Shown here: positions 38,464-47,792 of the stretch, in pieces
How positions within the stretch are numbered: the stretch's first letter is position 1
Layout of the letters: every line of letters starts with the position of its first letter
Source of the DNA: Vibrio coralliirubri
GTDB taxonomy: Bacteria; Pseudomonadota; Gammaproteobacteria; Enterobacterales; Vibrionaceae
Reading direction: 5' to 3'
Assembly: GCF_024347375.1 (NCBI RefSeq)
Contig: NZ_AP025470.1
Span: forward strand, 558,001 to 622,000
Length of the DNA: 64,000 nt
Position numbers and translations under genes: made by a program
Notes under the pieces: generated by a model
What the model saw: the letters and a program-made list of their open reading frames with translations, nothing else
Databases searched by the model: none
What the model was told of the DNA's origin: nothing

Positions 38464-39486
38464 TTATTTGTTTGCGTGATAGATCGCGAATTTAGTGGTC
38501 TTATTTAGAGTCGCGCATTTTCCAAATGCTTGTTCAATAATTGGAATGTATTTTAAGAAACTATTCGCAACAATAATCATCTCTCCAGAACGCTTCAAAT
38601 GCTTAGGAGCCTGAGCAAGTAAGGTCTCAGTCGCGCTGTAGCTAGTGTCTAAGCCTGAATGGAATGGTGGGTTACTGATGATGAACTGGTAGTCTTGTGC
38701 AGTATCAGAATAGACATCGGACGCGAAGACTTTACCCGTTAAACCATTCGCTTCTAGCGTTGCTTGGCTTGATGCCACGGCAAATGCACTGATGTCGCAC
38801 ATTTCTAGCTCGATATCTGGGTTACGAGATGCCATTACCGCGCCCAATACGCCTGCACCACAGCCAAAGTCCAGTACCTTGCCTTTTAGTTTTGGCAGAG
38901 TATCCAGCAGAAGTTGGCTACCGACATCGAATTGACCGTGACTGAAGACGCCAGGAAGGCTTTTTACCGTCAAAGGTTGTTCATCAATGTTAACCGTGTA
39001 GGTCTTAAACCAGTCTTGTAGGTTGAACGCTTGTGGTTGCTCGAAGCATTGACCCCAGTAGAAAGAGCAACGACGCGCTGAATCGTATTTAACAACTTTG
39101 CCGTAAGGAGCAAACATCTTCTCGATGCTTTTCACGCCTGAGCGGTTCTCACCAACCACGACGATTTCGGTATCTTTGCCTAGCTTGGCAAATAGCATCG
39201 CCAATAGAAATTCCGCTTCTGCTTTGGCTTTTGGCCAGTACAGCATCACTAAGTCGGCTTTGGTCTCTTCGGTAAACTCAGCCCCGTAAAAACGTTGGAT
39301 GGTGTTGCAACCCTCCAGTTGACGGTAGTAGCTGTAATTAGAAGTAAACACAGAGACAGATTCACAGTGCTTGGCTAACTCAACAGGGAACAAGTCTTCT
39401 GCCTCACCGGCAACTAAAACATGTTTTCCTTCAAAGTAGGCGAGCTGGCGTTGAGCAATCTGGCTTGGGGCAATATAAGCTGACAT
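38464..39486 (-). CDS. rsmC: 16S rRNA (guanine1207-N2)-methyltransferase RsmC
   Basis: SAM-dependent methyltransferase that modifies G1207 of 16S rRNA, 340 aa. The C-terminal catalytic half has the SAM motif [13 protein letters not shown] and the catalytic NPPFHSG. The N-terminal half is the degenerate methyltransferase-like domain typical of RsmC. I use [18 protein letters not shown] at 39486 as the start, because E. coli RsmC begins the same way (MSAF) with a similar length (343 aa). An upstream in-frame ATG at 39546 would add 20 residues with no family support. The Shine-Dalgarno sequence is weak for either start. Confidence 0.93.
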   Translation of the reverse strand: MSAYIAPSQIAQRQLAYFEGKHVLVAGEAEDLFPVELAKHCESVSVFTSNYSYYRQLEGCNTIQRFYGAEFTEETKADLVMLYWPKAKAEAEFLLAMLFAKLGKDTEIVVVGENRSGVKSIEKMFAPYGKVVKYDSARRCSFYWGQCFEQPQAFNLQDWFKTYTVNIDEQPLTVKSLPGVFSHGQFDVGSQLLLDTLPKLKGKVLDFGCGAGVLGAVMASRNPDIELEMCDISAFAVASSQATLEANGLTGKVFASDVYSDTAQDYQFIISNPPFHSGLDTSYSATETLLAQAPKHLKRSGEMIIVANSFLKYIPIIEQAFGKCATLNKTTKFAIYHANK

Positions 39487-39587
39487 AGGACACTCTGTTG
39501 AATCGTTAGCAAAAAATGAGGGCGGATTTTCGCATAATCCGCCCAAAGCTTGAAGTGTTTAATACTCGTTCGGCAACCAAGTTACTA

Positions 39588-39851
39588 GGGTCTGTTGATC
39601 TTTCGCGGTTAAATTTTGTTCGAGGTGGAATCGTTTTAGGCGCGGCAAGAAGTATGTAGCTTAGTGATTCTAAGTAAATACTTCTTAACAAAGCATAAAA
39701 CGATTCTAACCGAACCCTTCGGGCAGCCTTTGTGGTTCATTTCTACTGCGTTATCGGTTTCTTATGTAGGCTAGCTACACATCAAACCCTCTGCCTTGTA
39801 GACATTTCCCACAAAGTGCTGCAAAAATCACCTGGAAAGTTCAACAGACCC
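39588..39851. mobile_element. Probable MITE (264 bp, non-coding, flanked by TA)
   Basis: The element has near-perfect terminal inverted repeats GGGTCTGTTGATCTTTC and GAAAGTTCAACAGACCC (one mismatch in 17) and a TA dinucleotide on each side (39586-39587 and 39852-39853). Inside, AATCGTTTTA (39629-39638) pairs with TAAAACGATT (39696-39705). Nested within these, AGAAGTAT (39648-39655) pairs with ATACTTCT (39678-39685), giving a long hairpin. It encodes no credible protein. The ends look like insertion-sequence termini and the TA duplication fits several IS groups; the parent element is not in the window. Confidence 0.72.
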
Positions 39852-39862
39852 TAATGAGTTGA

Positions 39863-40948
39863 TTAACTCTTGTCTTGCTGGTTTAAAAAGTCCTTAAACT
39901 CTTCATCGTAGATGTTGAATAGGACAATGGTAATCGCAAAAATCAGTGGGCCGTAGATAAGACCAATTAGGCCAAACAGTTGAATACCGCCCAATAGTGA
40001 GAAGAAGATCATTAGGGTATTCATGCCTGCACTGCCTTGCATTAGCAGCGGACGTAGTAAGTTATCAATTGAACCAACAATCGCTACACAGTAAACCGTT
40101 AGGAAAATCGCCCACGTGGTATCACCAGTTAGGAACAAGTAAGTTGCTGCAGGAATCCAGATTAATGCGGTACCCACAACTGGGATGAAAGAGGCAAAGC
40201 CCATCATGGTACCCCAGAATAGACCTGGGAAACCGGCAATCCACATACCTAAACCGCCGGCAAAACCTTGCGCGATTGCGGTTAAGAATGAGCCCATGAC
40301 TGCTGATTTAGATACTTGCTCTATCTCTGTTAGAAGTTTGTCTTCTTGGCTACGAGACAGCGGCAGAATATGACGAACCACACTGATGATTTTGTCATGA
40401 TCTCTTAATAAGAAGAACAAAACGAATAGCATCAAGAAGAAGTCCATTAAGAAATTGGTCGCGTCACCTAAGATTTTCGCACTGATACCAACTAGCTTAG
40501 AACCAAAGCTGGTCGCAAACTCACCGACTTTTTGTGCGATGGCTTGGGGCTCAATGTTGTCGAAAGGCAGGTAGTTATTCACAAATGACAGCGCTTTGAC
40601 CACTAACGGGTGAGCAAACAGAGTCTGAATGCCACCGTGAGTCACCCATTGGTAAGTATTCTGAGAGAACAGAGAACCTTGCTGAACAATTGCTGCGAAT
40701 ACTGCCAATAAAGGGATAACAATAATGAAGGTCAGTATGATACAAGACAGCAGAGAGACGATGTTTTCTTTATTCGGGATCTTTTTTTCAAGCCACTCAT
40801 GGATTGGGAACATCAATAGTGAAATGATAAAGGCCATCACGATAGAGTTAACGTATGGCTCGATAAGCAGGTAACAAGCATAAGCCGCCGCGAGTAGGGC
40901 AATGATGATCACCCAGTGGCTGGAATTGATTTTGAGTTTTTCTGACAC
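39863..40948 (-). CDS. AI-2E family transporter (PerM/YdiK-like)
   Basis: 361-aa inner-membrane protein with about eight hydrophobic segments, for example WVIIIALLAAAYACYLLIEPYV at the N-terminus and IFFSLLGGIQLFGLIGLIYGPL near the C-terminus. The GLIYGPL motif is characteristic of the AI-2E/UPF0118 family. Members have been linked to autoinducer-2 export, Na+/H+ antiport or permease functions, so the substrate here is not known. It starts at a GTG (40948) and is divergent from a 41-aa gene. The downstream intergenic space carries a probable MITE. Confidence 0.88.
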   Translation of the reverse strand: MSEKLKINSSHWVIIIALLAAAYACYLLIEPYVNSIVMAFIISLLMFPIHEWLEKKIPNKENIVSLLSCIILTFIIVIPLLAVFAAIVQQGSLFSQNTYQWVTHGGIQTLFAHPLVVKALSFVNNYLPFDNIEPQAIAQKVGEFATSFGSKLVGISAKILGDATNFLMDFFLMLFVLFFLLRDHDKIISVVRHILPLSRSQEDKLLTEIEQVSKSAVMGSFLTAIAQGFAGGLGMWIAGFPGLFWGTMMGFASFIPVVGTALIWIPAATYLFLTGDTTWAIFLTVYCVAIVGSIDNLLRPLLMQGSAGMNTLMIFFSLLGGIQLFGLIGLIYGPLIFAITIVLFNIYDEEFKDFLNQQDKS

Positions 40949-41024
40949 GGTAATGGTCTCTATATTTGCGTTCTGAGTTTATAATGGCTGCAAAACAGAG
41001 AGTTAGCAATGAGGAGTTTTGATA

Positions 41025-41150
41025 ATGGGATGCTGTAATAAAGATAAGAAATGCCAAGACGAAGAACAGCAAACAAAAAAAGAGATCCCTTGGTTCAGAA
41101 TGTTCCTTGGTACCTTGATGCTGTTGGTTTTTCTTTTCTGGGAACGTTAA
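41025..41150 (+). CDS. Small membrane protein of 41 aa, unknown function
   Basis: An ATG with a strong GAGGAG site at 41011-41016 encodes a 41-residue protein. Its start MGCCNKDKKCQDEE is Cys/charge-rich, and a single hydrophobic helix (MFLGTLMLLVFLFW) follows, ending in ER. The layout suggests a soluble N-terminal tail with three cysteines and a C-terminal membrane anchor. The cysteines could bind metal or form disulfides. It is divergent from the AI-2E-family gene with a 76-bp shared promoter gap. I do not recognise a family. Good ribosome-binding site and protein-like composition support a real gene. Confidence 0.65.
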   Translation: MGCCNKDKKCQDEEQQTKKEIPWFRMFLGTLMLLVFLFWER

Positions 41151-41231
41151 TCGCTTTTGGTTCAGTTTTAGCCTTAATCGACGGCTAAATAAGCAGTCAT
41201 ATTTGTGGCTAATGAACGCGATATATAAAAA

Positions 41232-41254
41232 AGGGCTGCATTTAATGCAGCCCT
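41232..41254 (-). terminator. Intrinsic terminator of hemL
   Basis: Stem AGGGCTGCA / TGCAGCCCT with an A/T loop and a T run on the minus strand, 37 bp after the hemL stop. It may also stop plus-strand transcription of the 41-aa gene, though the plus-strand tail is poor in T. Confidence 0.82.
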
Positions 41255-41291
41255 AAATTCAATCGGTTAGCAACTTATAAAGTGCTTTCGA

Positions 41292-42587
41292 TTATTTGCT
41301 TTCAGCAGCAATGATCGCAAGAGAGCGGTCAGCAGCTTCTAGTGTCGCATCAAGTTCTTTTGAACCATGAGCAAGAGAAGTAAAGCTTGCTTCGAATGCT
41401 GAAGGTGCAAGGTAAACACCGTGATCTAACATTAGGTGGAAGAAGCGCTTGAAGCGTTCTACATCACACTTAGTTACATCTTCGTAGCACGTCACAGTTT
41501 CTTGGTCAGTGAAGAAGAAACCAAACATACCGCCAACTTGATGAATTAGCATCGGGATGCCGTGCTTGTCAGCAAGTTGCTTGAAGCCTTTTGCCAACTG
41601 CTTAGTTTTTGAAGCTAGACGTTTTTCGTTGCCTTCTTCTCGCAGAAGGTTCAAACATGCGTAGCCAGCAGCCATTGCAACAGGGTTACCTGAAAGCGTA
41701 CCCGCTTGGTAAACAGGGCCAGTTGGTGCGATGTATTGCATCACGTCTTTACGACCACCGAAAGCACCCACAGGCATGCCGCCGCCGATCACTTTACCAA
41801 GACACGTTAGGTCTGGCTTGATGTTGTAGTAAGCCTGAGCACAACCTTCAGCAACGCGGAAACCTGTCATTACTTCATCAAAGATTAGCAATGCACCTTC
41901 TTGGTCACAGATTTCACGTAGACCTTCGTGGAAGCCTTCTACAGGAGGGATACAGTTCATGTTACCCGCGACTGGCTCGACGATGATACAAGCGATCTCG
42001 CCTTTGTTTGCCGCGAAGATTTCACGTACAGAATCTAGGTTGTTGAATGTTGCCGTTAACGTCAGCTTAGCAAAGTCAGCCGGTACGCCAGGAGAGCTTG
42101 GTTGACCTAAAGTCAGTGCGCCAGAACCTGCTTTTACCAGTAGGCTGTCTGCGTGGCCGTGGTAACAGCCTTCAAACTTAAGAATTTTGTCACGACCAGT
42201 GAAGCCACGAGCTAGACGAATCGCACTCATTGTTGCTTCTGTACCTGAGCTCACCATACGTAGCTGTTCCATTGATGGAACCATCTCAGAGACAAGTTCA
42301 GCCATTTTGATTTCAGTTTCGGTTGGAGCACCGAAGCTAAGGCCGCGTTGAGCTGCTGCAATAACAGCGTCACGAATAACCGCGTGGTTGTGACCAAGGA
42401 TCATTGGACCCCAAGAGCCAACGTAATCGATATACGCTTTACCATCAGCATCAAAAATAAGTGGGCCATCAGCGCGTTCAACGAAGATTGGAGAACCACC
42501 TACGCCATTGAATGCACGAACTGGAGAGTTTACGCCACCAGGAATAGTTTGCTGTGCTTTTTCGTACAGCTCTGCTGATTTGGTCAT
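41292..42587 (-). CDS. hemL: Glutamate-1-semialdehyde 2,1-aminomutase
   Basis: PLP enzyme that converts glutamate-1-semialdehyde to 5-aminolevulinate, the second step of the C5 haem pathway. 431 aa. The PLP lysine lies in [29 protein letters not shown] and the FDEVMTGFR aspartate motif are also present. [13 protein letters not shown] at 42587 is used as the start, preceded by AGAGGATAT at suitable spacing. An in-frame codon at 42617 adds ten residues not seen in the family. It is divergent from erpA. Confidence 0.97.
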   Translation of the reverse strand: MTKSAELYEKAQQTIPGGVNSPVRAFNGVGGSPIFVERADGPLIFDADGKAYIDYVGSWGPMILGHNHAVIRDAVIAAAQRGLSFGAPTETEIKMAELVSEMVPSMEQLRMVSSGTEATMSAIRLARGFTGRDKILKFEGCYHGHADSLLVKAGSGALTLGQPSSPGVPADFAKLTLTATFNNLDSVREIFAANKGEIACIIVEPVAGNMNCIPPVEGFHEGLREICDQEGALLIFDEVMTGFRVAEGCAQAYYNIKPDLTCLGKVIGGGMPVGAFGGRKDVMQYIAPTGPVYQAGTLSGNPVAMAAGYACLNLLREEGNEKRLASKTKQLAKGFKQLADKHGIPMLIHQVGGMFGFFFTDQETVTCYEDVTKCDVERFKRFFHLMLDHGVYLAPSAFEASFTSLAHGSKELDATLEAADRSLAIIAAESK

Positions 42588-42883
42588 TGATATATCCTCT
42601 TTTGACTGTCGGACCAATTGGCACGCATTGTACCTATCCCTAATCCAACTAGGAATGCTTTCGCCCAGATAATCACCCGAATCTGGTTGTTTTGTGTGGT
42701 TACACGTTTTAATTGTTAGATATTGGTGAGTTTACAGCAGTAAAAGGACCGATCCTGTGGTGAATACTTGAACGTTTCAGTCAGGTATTAGATAATCACC
42801 GGAATATAAGAAAATACTCAACAACTATGGTCTCGAATTAGATTTGTATCATGTTGTTTTTGACACAGGTAAGAGAGGTTGTC
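42588..42883. promoter_or_regulatory. Divergent hemL-erpA intergenic region
   Basis: A 296-bp gap between two divergent start codons that must hold both promoters. I see no strong consensus promoter, Fur box or repeat. IscR control of erpA is known in E. coli, but I cannot point to a confident IscR site here. Confidence 0.4.
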
Positions 42884-43225
42884 GTGAGCGAAGTAAATAT
42901 CCCATTGTCTTTTTCTGATGCAGCAGCTACCCGCGTACAAACGCTAATTGCTGAAGAAGAAAATCCAGAACTAAAACTACGTGTGTACATTACAGGTGGT
43001 GGTTGTAGCGGTTTCCAATACGGCTTCACATTTGATGAAAAAGTAAATGATGGCGACACTACGATTGTAAACAGCGGTGTAACGCTGGTTGTTGATCCAA
43101 TGAGCCTACAGTACTTAATGGGCGGCATGGTTGATTACACAGAAGGCCTAGAAGGCGCTCGTTTCTTTGTGAACAACCCGAACGCGACAACAACATGTGG
43201 TTGTGGTGCATCATTCAGCGTATAG
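42884..43225 (+). CDS. erpA: Iron-sulfur cluster insertion protein ErpA
   Basis: A-type carrier that delivers [4Fe-4S] clusters, for instance to IspG. The three conserved cysteines appear in [11 protein letters not shown] and [10 protein letters not shown] place the start at the GTG at 42884, giving [15 protein letters not shown] and 113 aa, which matches Vibrio ErpA. AGAGAGG at 42872-42878 is correctly spaced. The upstream ATG at 42851 would add eleven residues with no family counterpart. The gene is followed by a strong terminator. Confidence 0.96.
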   Translation: MSEVNIPLSFSDAAATRVQTLIAEEENPELKLRVYITGGGCSGFQYGFTFDEKVNDGDTTIVNSGVTLVVDPMSLQYLMGGMVDYTEGLEGARFFVNNPNATTTCGCGASFSV

Positions 43226-43272
43226 CATGAGTTGAAAATAGCTTGAGCTCAAAGCTGCATTAGAAATATTTC

Positions 43273-43300
43273 AAACGCCGAACTTATGTTCGGCGTTTTT
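43273..43300 (+). terminator. Intrinsic terminator of erpA
   Basis: Perfect 11-bp stem AAACGCCGAAC / GTTCGGCGTTT with a TTAT loop and a T run. It lies 47 bp after erpA and ends before the efflux operon. Confidence 0.92.
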
Positions 43301-43496
43301 GTTTTTACTTAGTAACTTATTACTTTTCAAGGCATTCCTCTCATTTTTAGTACACGGCATATTTTTTAAACTGTCGATAGCGTCCAACTTCGTTGAGGAT
43401 TGGTCTGTTAAGGTTATCTTTGTGCATAAGGAAGTTGCACATCACGCTATTAAGCCAACTAGCGCGCCTGAATTACATCGGACAAAAGGATTTGTT

Positions 43497-44621
43497 ATGC
43501 CCACTCTATTTTCTAACTCACCACTTTTTCAGAAATTGAAGCAGCCGTGGCTGGTTTCTCTGACTCTAGTCGTGTTGTTGTCGATCTGGCTTGGTTTAGG
43601 CGTAGGGCAAGCAGAAGAGTCACCTGAAAAAAAGGCGACAGAAATTCCGTTGGCTAAGGTTTCCTTTCAAACATTCACCTCATCACCGACCTTTAAAACG
43701 ATTGATCTCTATGGAAGAACGGCGCCCGATCGGCATGCTCGTCTAGGTGCAGAAGTCGCGGGCAAGATTGTCAGATTGAACGTTGTTAAGGGGGATATGG
43801 TTAAAGCTGGACAAGCCATTGCCCAGATAGATAAGGGTGATTTAGAGATTCAACTAGAGCGAGCCTCGGCTTTATATCGCTTGAAGCAGAAAGAGTTTAA
43901 AGCGGCGCAGTCACTGAAGAAAAGAGGGCTGCAAGGCGAAATCGCCTACACCACAGCAGAGGCTTCATTAACAGAAGCAAAAGCCATGATGCGCAATGCG
44001 GAATTGGCTTTAAAGAATACTGTCATTACTTCGCCTTTTTCGGGTGTGGTTCAAGACTTAATGGTTGAGCTTGGTGACTTTGTTGGGGTTGGCGATCCGG
44101 TTGCGGGCGTGATTGATCTCGATCCTCTGGTCATCGAAGCCGATGTCAGTGAACGTCATATCCAGCATTTGTTAGTTAATCAGTCCGCCTTGGTTCGCTT
44201 GCTGGGAAGAGAAGAAGCGGAAGGCCGCTTACGTTATGTTTCTCGAATCTCTTCTGCTTCTACCAATACTTTTCCAATCGAGATTGAAATCGATAATTCC
44301 AAGGGTCTATTACCTGCAGGTGTCAGTGCCGAAGTAAAACTCAACCTAGAAACAAGAGACGCAATCAAGATAACACCGGCGATGCTGGCATTGGATGAGG
44401 CGGGTAACCTAGGGGTCAAAACCTTGCTCTCTGCTAGTGACTCACCAACGGTGAAGTTTGTAGGTATTCAGCTTGTAAAGGCAGAACAAGATGGAGTGTG
44501 GCTCACTGGGCTGGGTCAACGCGTCGACATCATCACCGTAGGTCAAGGCTTTGTGCGTGATGGTGATTCTGTGATTGCTGTTGAGCAAGGTGCTGAACTC
44601 TTAAATGTAACCGCAGAGTAG
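43497..44621 (+). CDS. RND efflux pump, periplasmic adaptor subunit
   Basis: 374-aa membrane-fusion protein. An N-terminal hydrophobic segment (LVSLTLVVLLSIWLGLGVG) is followed by lipoyl halves (AEVAGKIVRLNVVKGDMVKAG and NTVITSPFSGVVQDLMVELG) around a helical hairpin, then a beta-barrel domain. The adaptor bridges the inner-membrane pump and an outer-membrane channel. The ATG at 43497 is chosen over one at 43299, because AAAAGGA lies 6 nt upstream and the earlier start overlaps the erpA terminator. Its stop is 4 bp before the pump gene. It lies where V. cholerae carries an RND system (probably vexLM; name uncertain). Confidence 0.92.
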   Translation: MPTLFSNSPLFQKLKQPWLVSLTLVVLLSIWLGLGVGQAEESPEKKATEIPLAKVSFQTFTSSPTFKTIDLYGRTAPDRHARLGAEVAGKIVRLNVVKGDMVKAGQAIAQIDKGDLEIQLERASALYRLKQKEFKAAQSLKKRGLQGEIAYTTAEASLTEAKAMMRNAELALKNTVITSPFSGVVQDLMVELGDFVGVGDPVAGVIDLDPLVIEADVSERHIQHLLVNQSALVRLLGREEAEGRLRYVSRISSASTNTFPIEIEIDNSKGLLPAGVSAEVKLNLETRDAIKITPAMLALDEAGNLGVKTLLSASDSPTVKFVGIQLVKAEQDGVWLTGLGQRVDIITVGQGFVRDGDSVIAVEQGAELLNVTAE

Positions 44622-44625
44622 GAGA

Positions 44626-47600
44626 TTGCCGATGTATTCAATTATTGATGCAGCCTTGTCTCGTGCTCGAACAATGCTCTCCCTTTTGGCGTTAATCCTC
44701 GTAGCTGGTGTCGTCACCTATATCACGATCCCCAAAGAATCGAGCCCAGACATTACTATCCCGATTATCTATGTCTCTGTTGGGCACCAAGGTATTTCGC
44801 CAACCGATGCCGAACGCTTATTGGTTAGGCCGATAGAGCAAGAGCTGAGGTCGATTGAGGGCGTAAAAGAGATGACAGCAACCGCAGCAGAAGGCCATGC
44901 CTCTGTTGTGTTGGAGTTTAATGTCGGCGTTGATCTCACTAAAGCGATGGCCGATGTGCGTGACGCGGTTGATCTGGCTAAACCAAAACTGCCAGAAGAC
45001 AGTGACGAGCCGACCGTAAATGAGGTGACGCTGGCTTCTGAGCAACCTGTTTTGTCTGTTGTGCTATTCGGTACCGTTCCTGAGCGCACCATAGTGCAAA
45101 TTGCCCGAGAACTCGGAGATAAATTAGAAAGCTATCGCCAAATCCTTGAAGTCGATATTGCGGGCGATCGCGATGACATCGTCGAGATCATTGTCGATCC
45201 GTTATTGATGGAGAGCTACAGCTTAGATCAAGCAGATATCTATAACTTGATCGCTCTGAACAATCGAGTGGTTGCCGCTGGTTTTGTTGATACTGGCTAT
45301 GGACGTTTTTCTGTCAAAGTCCCTTCAGTGTTTAATTCCTTAAAAGACGTGCTTGAGTTACCTATTAAAGTGGATGGCAAGCAGGTGGTCACTTTTGGCG
45401 ATGTCGCCACGGTTCGTCGAGCGTTTCGAGATCCTGAAAGCTTTGCTCGTTTAGATGGCAAATCCGCGGTGGTGTTGGATATCAAGAAGCGTGCAGGTGA
45501 GAACATCATCGAAACCGTTGAGCTAGTCAAAGCAGTAATGGCAGGCGCTCAGCAGCAAGCGGAATGGCCCAATAACCTGTTGGTCAAATACACCTGGGAT
45601 GAATCTAAAGATGTGAAGATCATGCTTAATGATCTGCAAAACAATATTCTATCCGCCATCATTTTAGTGGTGATCGTTATCATCGCGATTCTTGGTGTGC
45701 GTACCGCTTTGTTAGTGGGTATTTCAATCCCTGGCTCATTTCTAACTGGGTTATTGGTTCTTTCGGTGTTTGGCTTAACCGTCAACATCGTGGTGTTGTT
45801 CTCTCTGATCATGGCTGTGGGTATGTTGGTTGACGGTGCGATTGTGGTGACCGAATTTGCAGACAGGCGAATGCAAGAGGGTGAAGGGCGCAAAGCCGCT
45901 TACCGAGATGCAGCGAAACGGATGGCGTGGCCGATAACCGCATCCACAGCCACAACCTTGGCCGCATTTGCTCCGTTGTTGTTTTGGCCGGATGTGACGG
46001 GTGAATTCATGAAGTTCTTACCACTAACTCTGATCGCGACATTAACTGCTTCATTGATTATGGCGCTGTTGTTTGTCCCTGTATTAGGCGGTTTGATTGG
46101 TAAACCTCAATACGTATCGTCTAAAAGCCAAGCTCGAATGGTCGCACTGCATAATGGTGACTTTTCACAAGCGACAGGCTTAACCAAGGCGTATTACCAC
46201 ACACTGTCGATTGCAATTAAACACCCCTTTAAGATTCTTTGTAGTGCGATACTGCTCGCGGTTGCTGTTGGGTTTACTTACTCCAAAGCGGGTCTTGGAG
46301 CAGAGTTCTTTCCTGAGGTTGATCCGCCATTCTTTAATGTCAAAGTTCGTTCTCATGGTGATCTGTCTATCCAAGAAAAAGACGACATTATGCGCGATAT
46401 TGAGCTGATGATGCTCAACCATGATGAGTTCGATACCGTTTACACTCGAACGGGTGGTGACGACCAAATTGGTTTGATATCGATCACCCCTGTGGATTGG
46501 CAATACCGCCGCAGCGTTAAAGCGATCATTGATGAGTTGAAGGTACAAACCGATCAATACGCTGGTGTTGAGATTGAATATAAGTTTCCTGATGCTGGGC
46601 CTCCGGTTGAAAATGACTTAGTGATTGAGCTGTCGGCAAGAACGCCAGAGCAACTTAATCAGGCTGCAAAAATCGTTAGAGGTTGGGCAGATGGCAATCA
46701 GGCACTGACCAATATCAGTGATACCGCGAGTAAAGACGGCATCGATTGGAAGGTGGATATTCGCCGCGACGATGCCGCGCGCTTTGCAGCTGATGCGACC
46801 TTAGTGGGGAATACCGTTCAATTCGTGACGAATGGTCTCAAGATTGGTGATTATCTGCCCGATGACTCTTCAGAAGAGGTCGATATATTGGTGCGTTACC
46901 CGAATGATAAAAGGGATATTGGACGCTTCGACCAGCTGAGAGTCAAAACACCTGCAGGCTTGGTGCCGATCACCAACTTTGCTCAGATTGTTCCCGACCA
47001 TAAGCAAGATACGATTAAACGCCTTGATGGTAAGCGTGTGGTGAACATCATGGCGGATATGGAAGAGGGTTATAACCTTGCACTCGAGCTACCAAAGATT
47101 GAGCAAGCGTTGAGTGAATTGGGGCTACCGAGTAGTGTCGAATTTCGTATCCGTGGGCAAAATGAAGAACAAGAAAACTCTTCCGCCTTCTTACAAAGTG
47201 CTTTCTTGGTTGCTTTGGCGGTAATGGCTTTGATTCTGATTACTCAGTTTAATAGTTTCTATCAAGCATTCCTCATTTTGAGTGCGGTGTTGTTCTCAAC
47301 GGTTGGTGTGTTTGTTGGTCTGCTAATCTTCCAGCGCCCGTTTGGCATCGTGATGTCTGGTATTGGAGTGATTGCACTGGCAGGTATCGTGGTGAACAAC
47401 AATATCGTGCTGATCGACACCTATAACCAGCTAATCAAAAGAGGCTTGGATAAGCGAGATGCGATTCTAAGAACCGGTGTTCAACGTTTAAGACCTGTAA
47501 TGCTGACTACGGTCACCACCATTTTAGGCTTAATGCCGATGGTGTTAGAGATGAACATCGACCTGATTAATCAAAAGATAGAATTCGGCGCTCCGAGTAC

Positions 47601-47721
47601 GCAGTGGTGGTCACAACTCGCTACGGCAATTGCCGGGGGCTTAGCTTTTGCGACAGTACTAACCTTGGTACTGACACCATGTCTGTTAATGCTAGGCCGA
47701 GACAAGAAGCCTGAAAAATAG
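44626..47721 (+). CDS. RND efflux pump, inner-membrane transporter
   Basis: 1031-aa AcrB/HAE1-type proton-driven exporter. It has 12 predicted helices and two large periplasmic loops. The N-terminus ARTMLSLLALILVAGVV and the motif PKESSPDITIP are typical. Proton-relay residues lie in the TM4 segment VGMLVDGAIVVTEF, the usual Asp pair being reduced to a single Asp. That, with the P(K/R)ES motif, places it in the less-studied VexK/MexK-like branch rather than AcrB proper. No TolC gene is present, so a shared TolC is presumed. Substrates are unknown. The gene's natural terminator appears to have been broken by the IS element beyond its stop. Confidence 0.9.
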   Translation: MPMYSIIDAALSRARTMLSLLALILVAGVVTYITIPKESSPDITIPIIYVSVGHQGISPTDAERLLVRPIEQELRSIEGVKEMTATAAEGHASVVLEFNVGVDLTKAMADVRDAVDLAKPKLPEDSDEPTVNEVTLASEQPVLSVVLFGTVPERTIVQIARELGDKLESYRQILEVDIAGDRDDIVEIIVDPLLMESYSLDQADIYNLIALNNRVVAAGFVDTGYGRFSVKVPSVFNSLKDVLELPIKVDGKQVVTFGDVATVRRAFRDPESFARLDGKSAVVLDIKKRAGENIIETVELVKAVMAGAQQQAEWPNNLLVKYTWDESKDVKIMLNDLQNNILSAIILVVIVIIAILGVRTALLVGISIPGSFLTGLLVLSVFGLTVNIVVLFSLIMAVGMLVDGAIVVTEFADRRMQEGEGRKAAYRDAAKRMAWPITASTATTLAAFAPLLFWPDVTGEFMKFLPLTLIATLTASLIMALLFVPVLGGLIGKPQYVSSKSQARMVALHNGDFSQATGLTKAYYHTLSIAIKHPFKILCSAILLAVAVGFTYSKAGLGAEFFPEVDPPFFNVKVRSHGDLSIQEKDDIMRDIELMMLNHDEFDTVYTRTGGDDQIGLISITPVDWQYRRSVKAIIDELKVQTDQYAGVEIEYKFPDAGPPVENDLVIELSARTPEQLNQAAKIVRGWADGNQALTNISDTASKDGIDWKVDIRRDDAARFAADATLVGNTVQFVTNGLKIGDYLPDDSSEEVDILVRYPNDKRDIGRFDQLRVKTPAGLVPITNFAQIVPDHKQDTIKRLDGKRVVNIMADMEEGYNLALELPKIEQALSELGLPSSVEFRIRGQNEEQENSSAFLQSAFLVALAVMALILITQFNSFYQAFLILSAVLFSTVGVFVGLLIFQRPFGIVMSGIGVIALAGIVVNNNIVLIDTYNQLIKRGLDKRDAILRTGVQRLRPVMLTTVTTILGLMPMVLEMNIDLINQKIEFGAPSTQWWSQLATAIAGGLAFATVLTLVLTPCLLMLGRDKKPEK

Positions 47722-47756
47722 TAGATGTAGTGGTTCGATGAACATAAAAAAGAGCA

Positions 47757-47768
47757 CCTTGACGGGCG
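47757..47768. repeat. Target-site duplication, left copy
   Basis: CCTTGACGGGCG directly abuts the left inverted repeat of the IS4-family element and is repeated exactly at 49196-49207. A 12-bp duplication is within the usual range for IS4-family insertion. Confidence 0.92.
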
Positions 47769-47792
47769 TAATGCTTGTAAGTTAAGCATCGT

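Noticed and set aside
39506..39691. 61-aa minus-strand ORF overlapping the rsmC upstream region
   Set aside because: It spans the end of the probable MITE and has no supporting features.
43299..43496. 66-codon N-terminal extension of the RND adaptor
   Set aside because: It begins inside the erpA terminator region and precedes a much better start (43497) with a strong ribosome-binding site.
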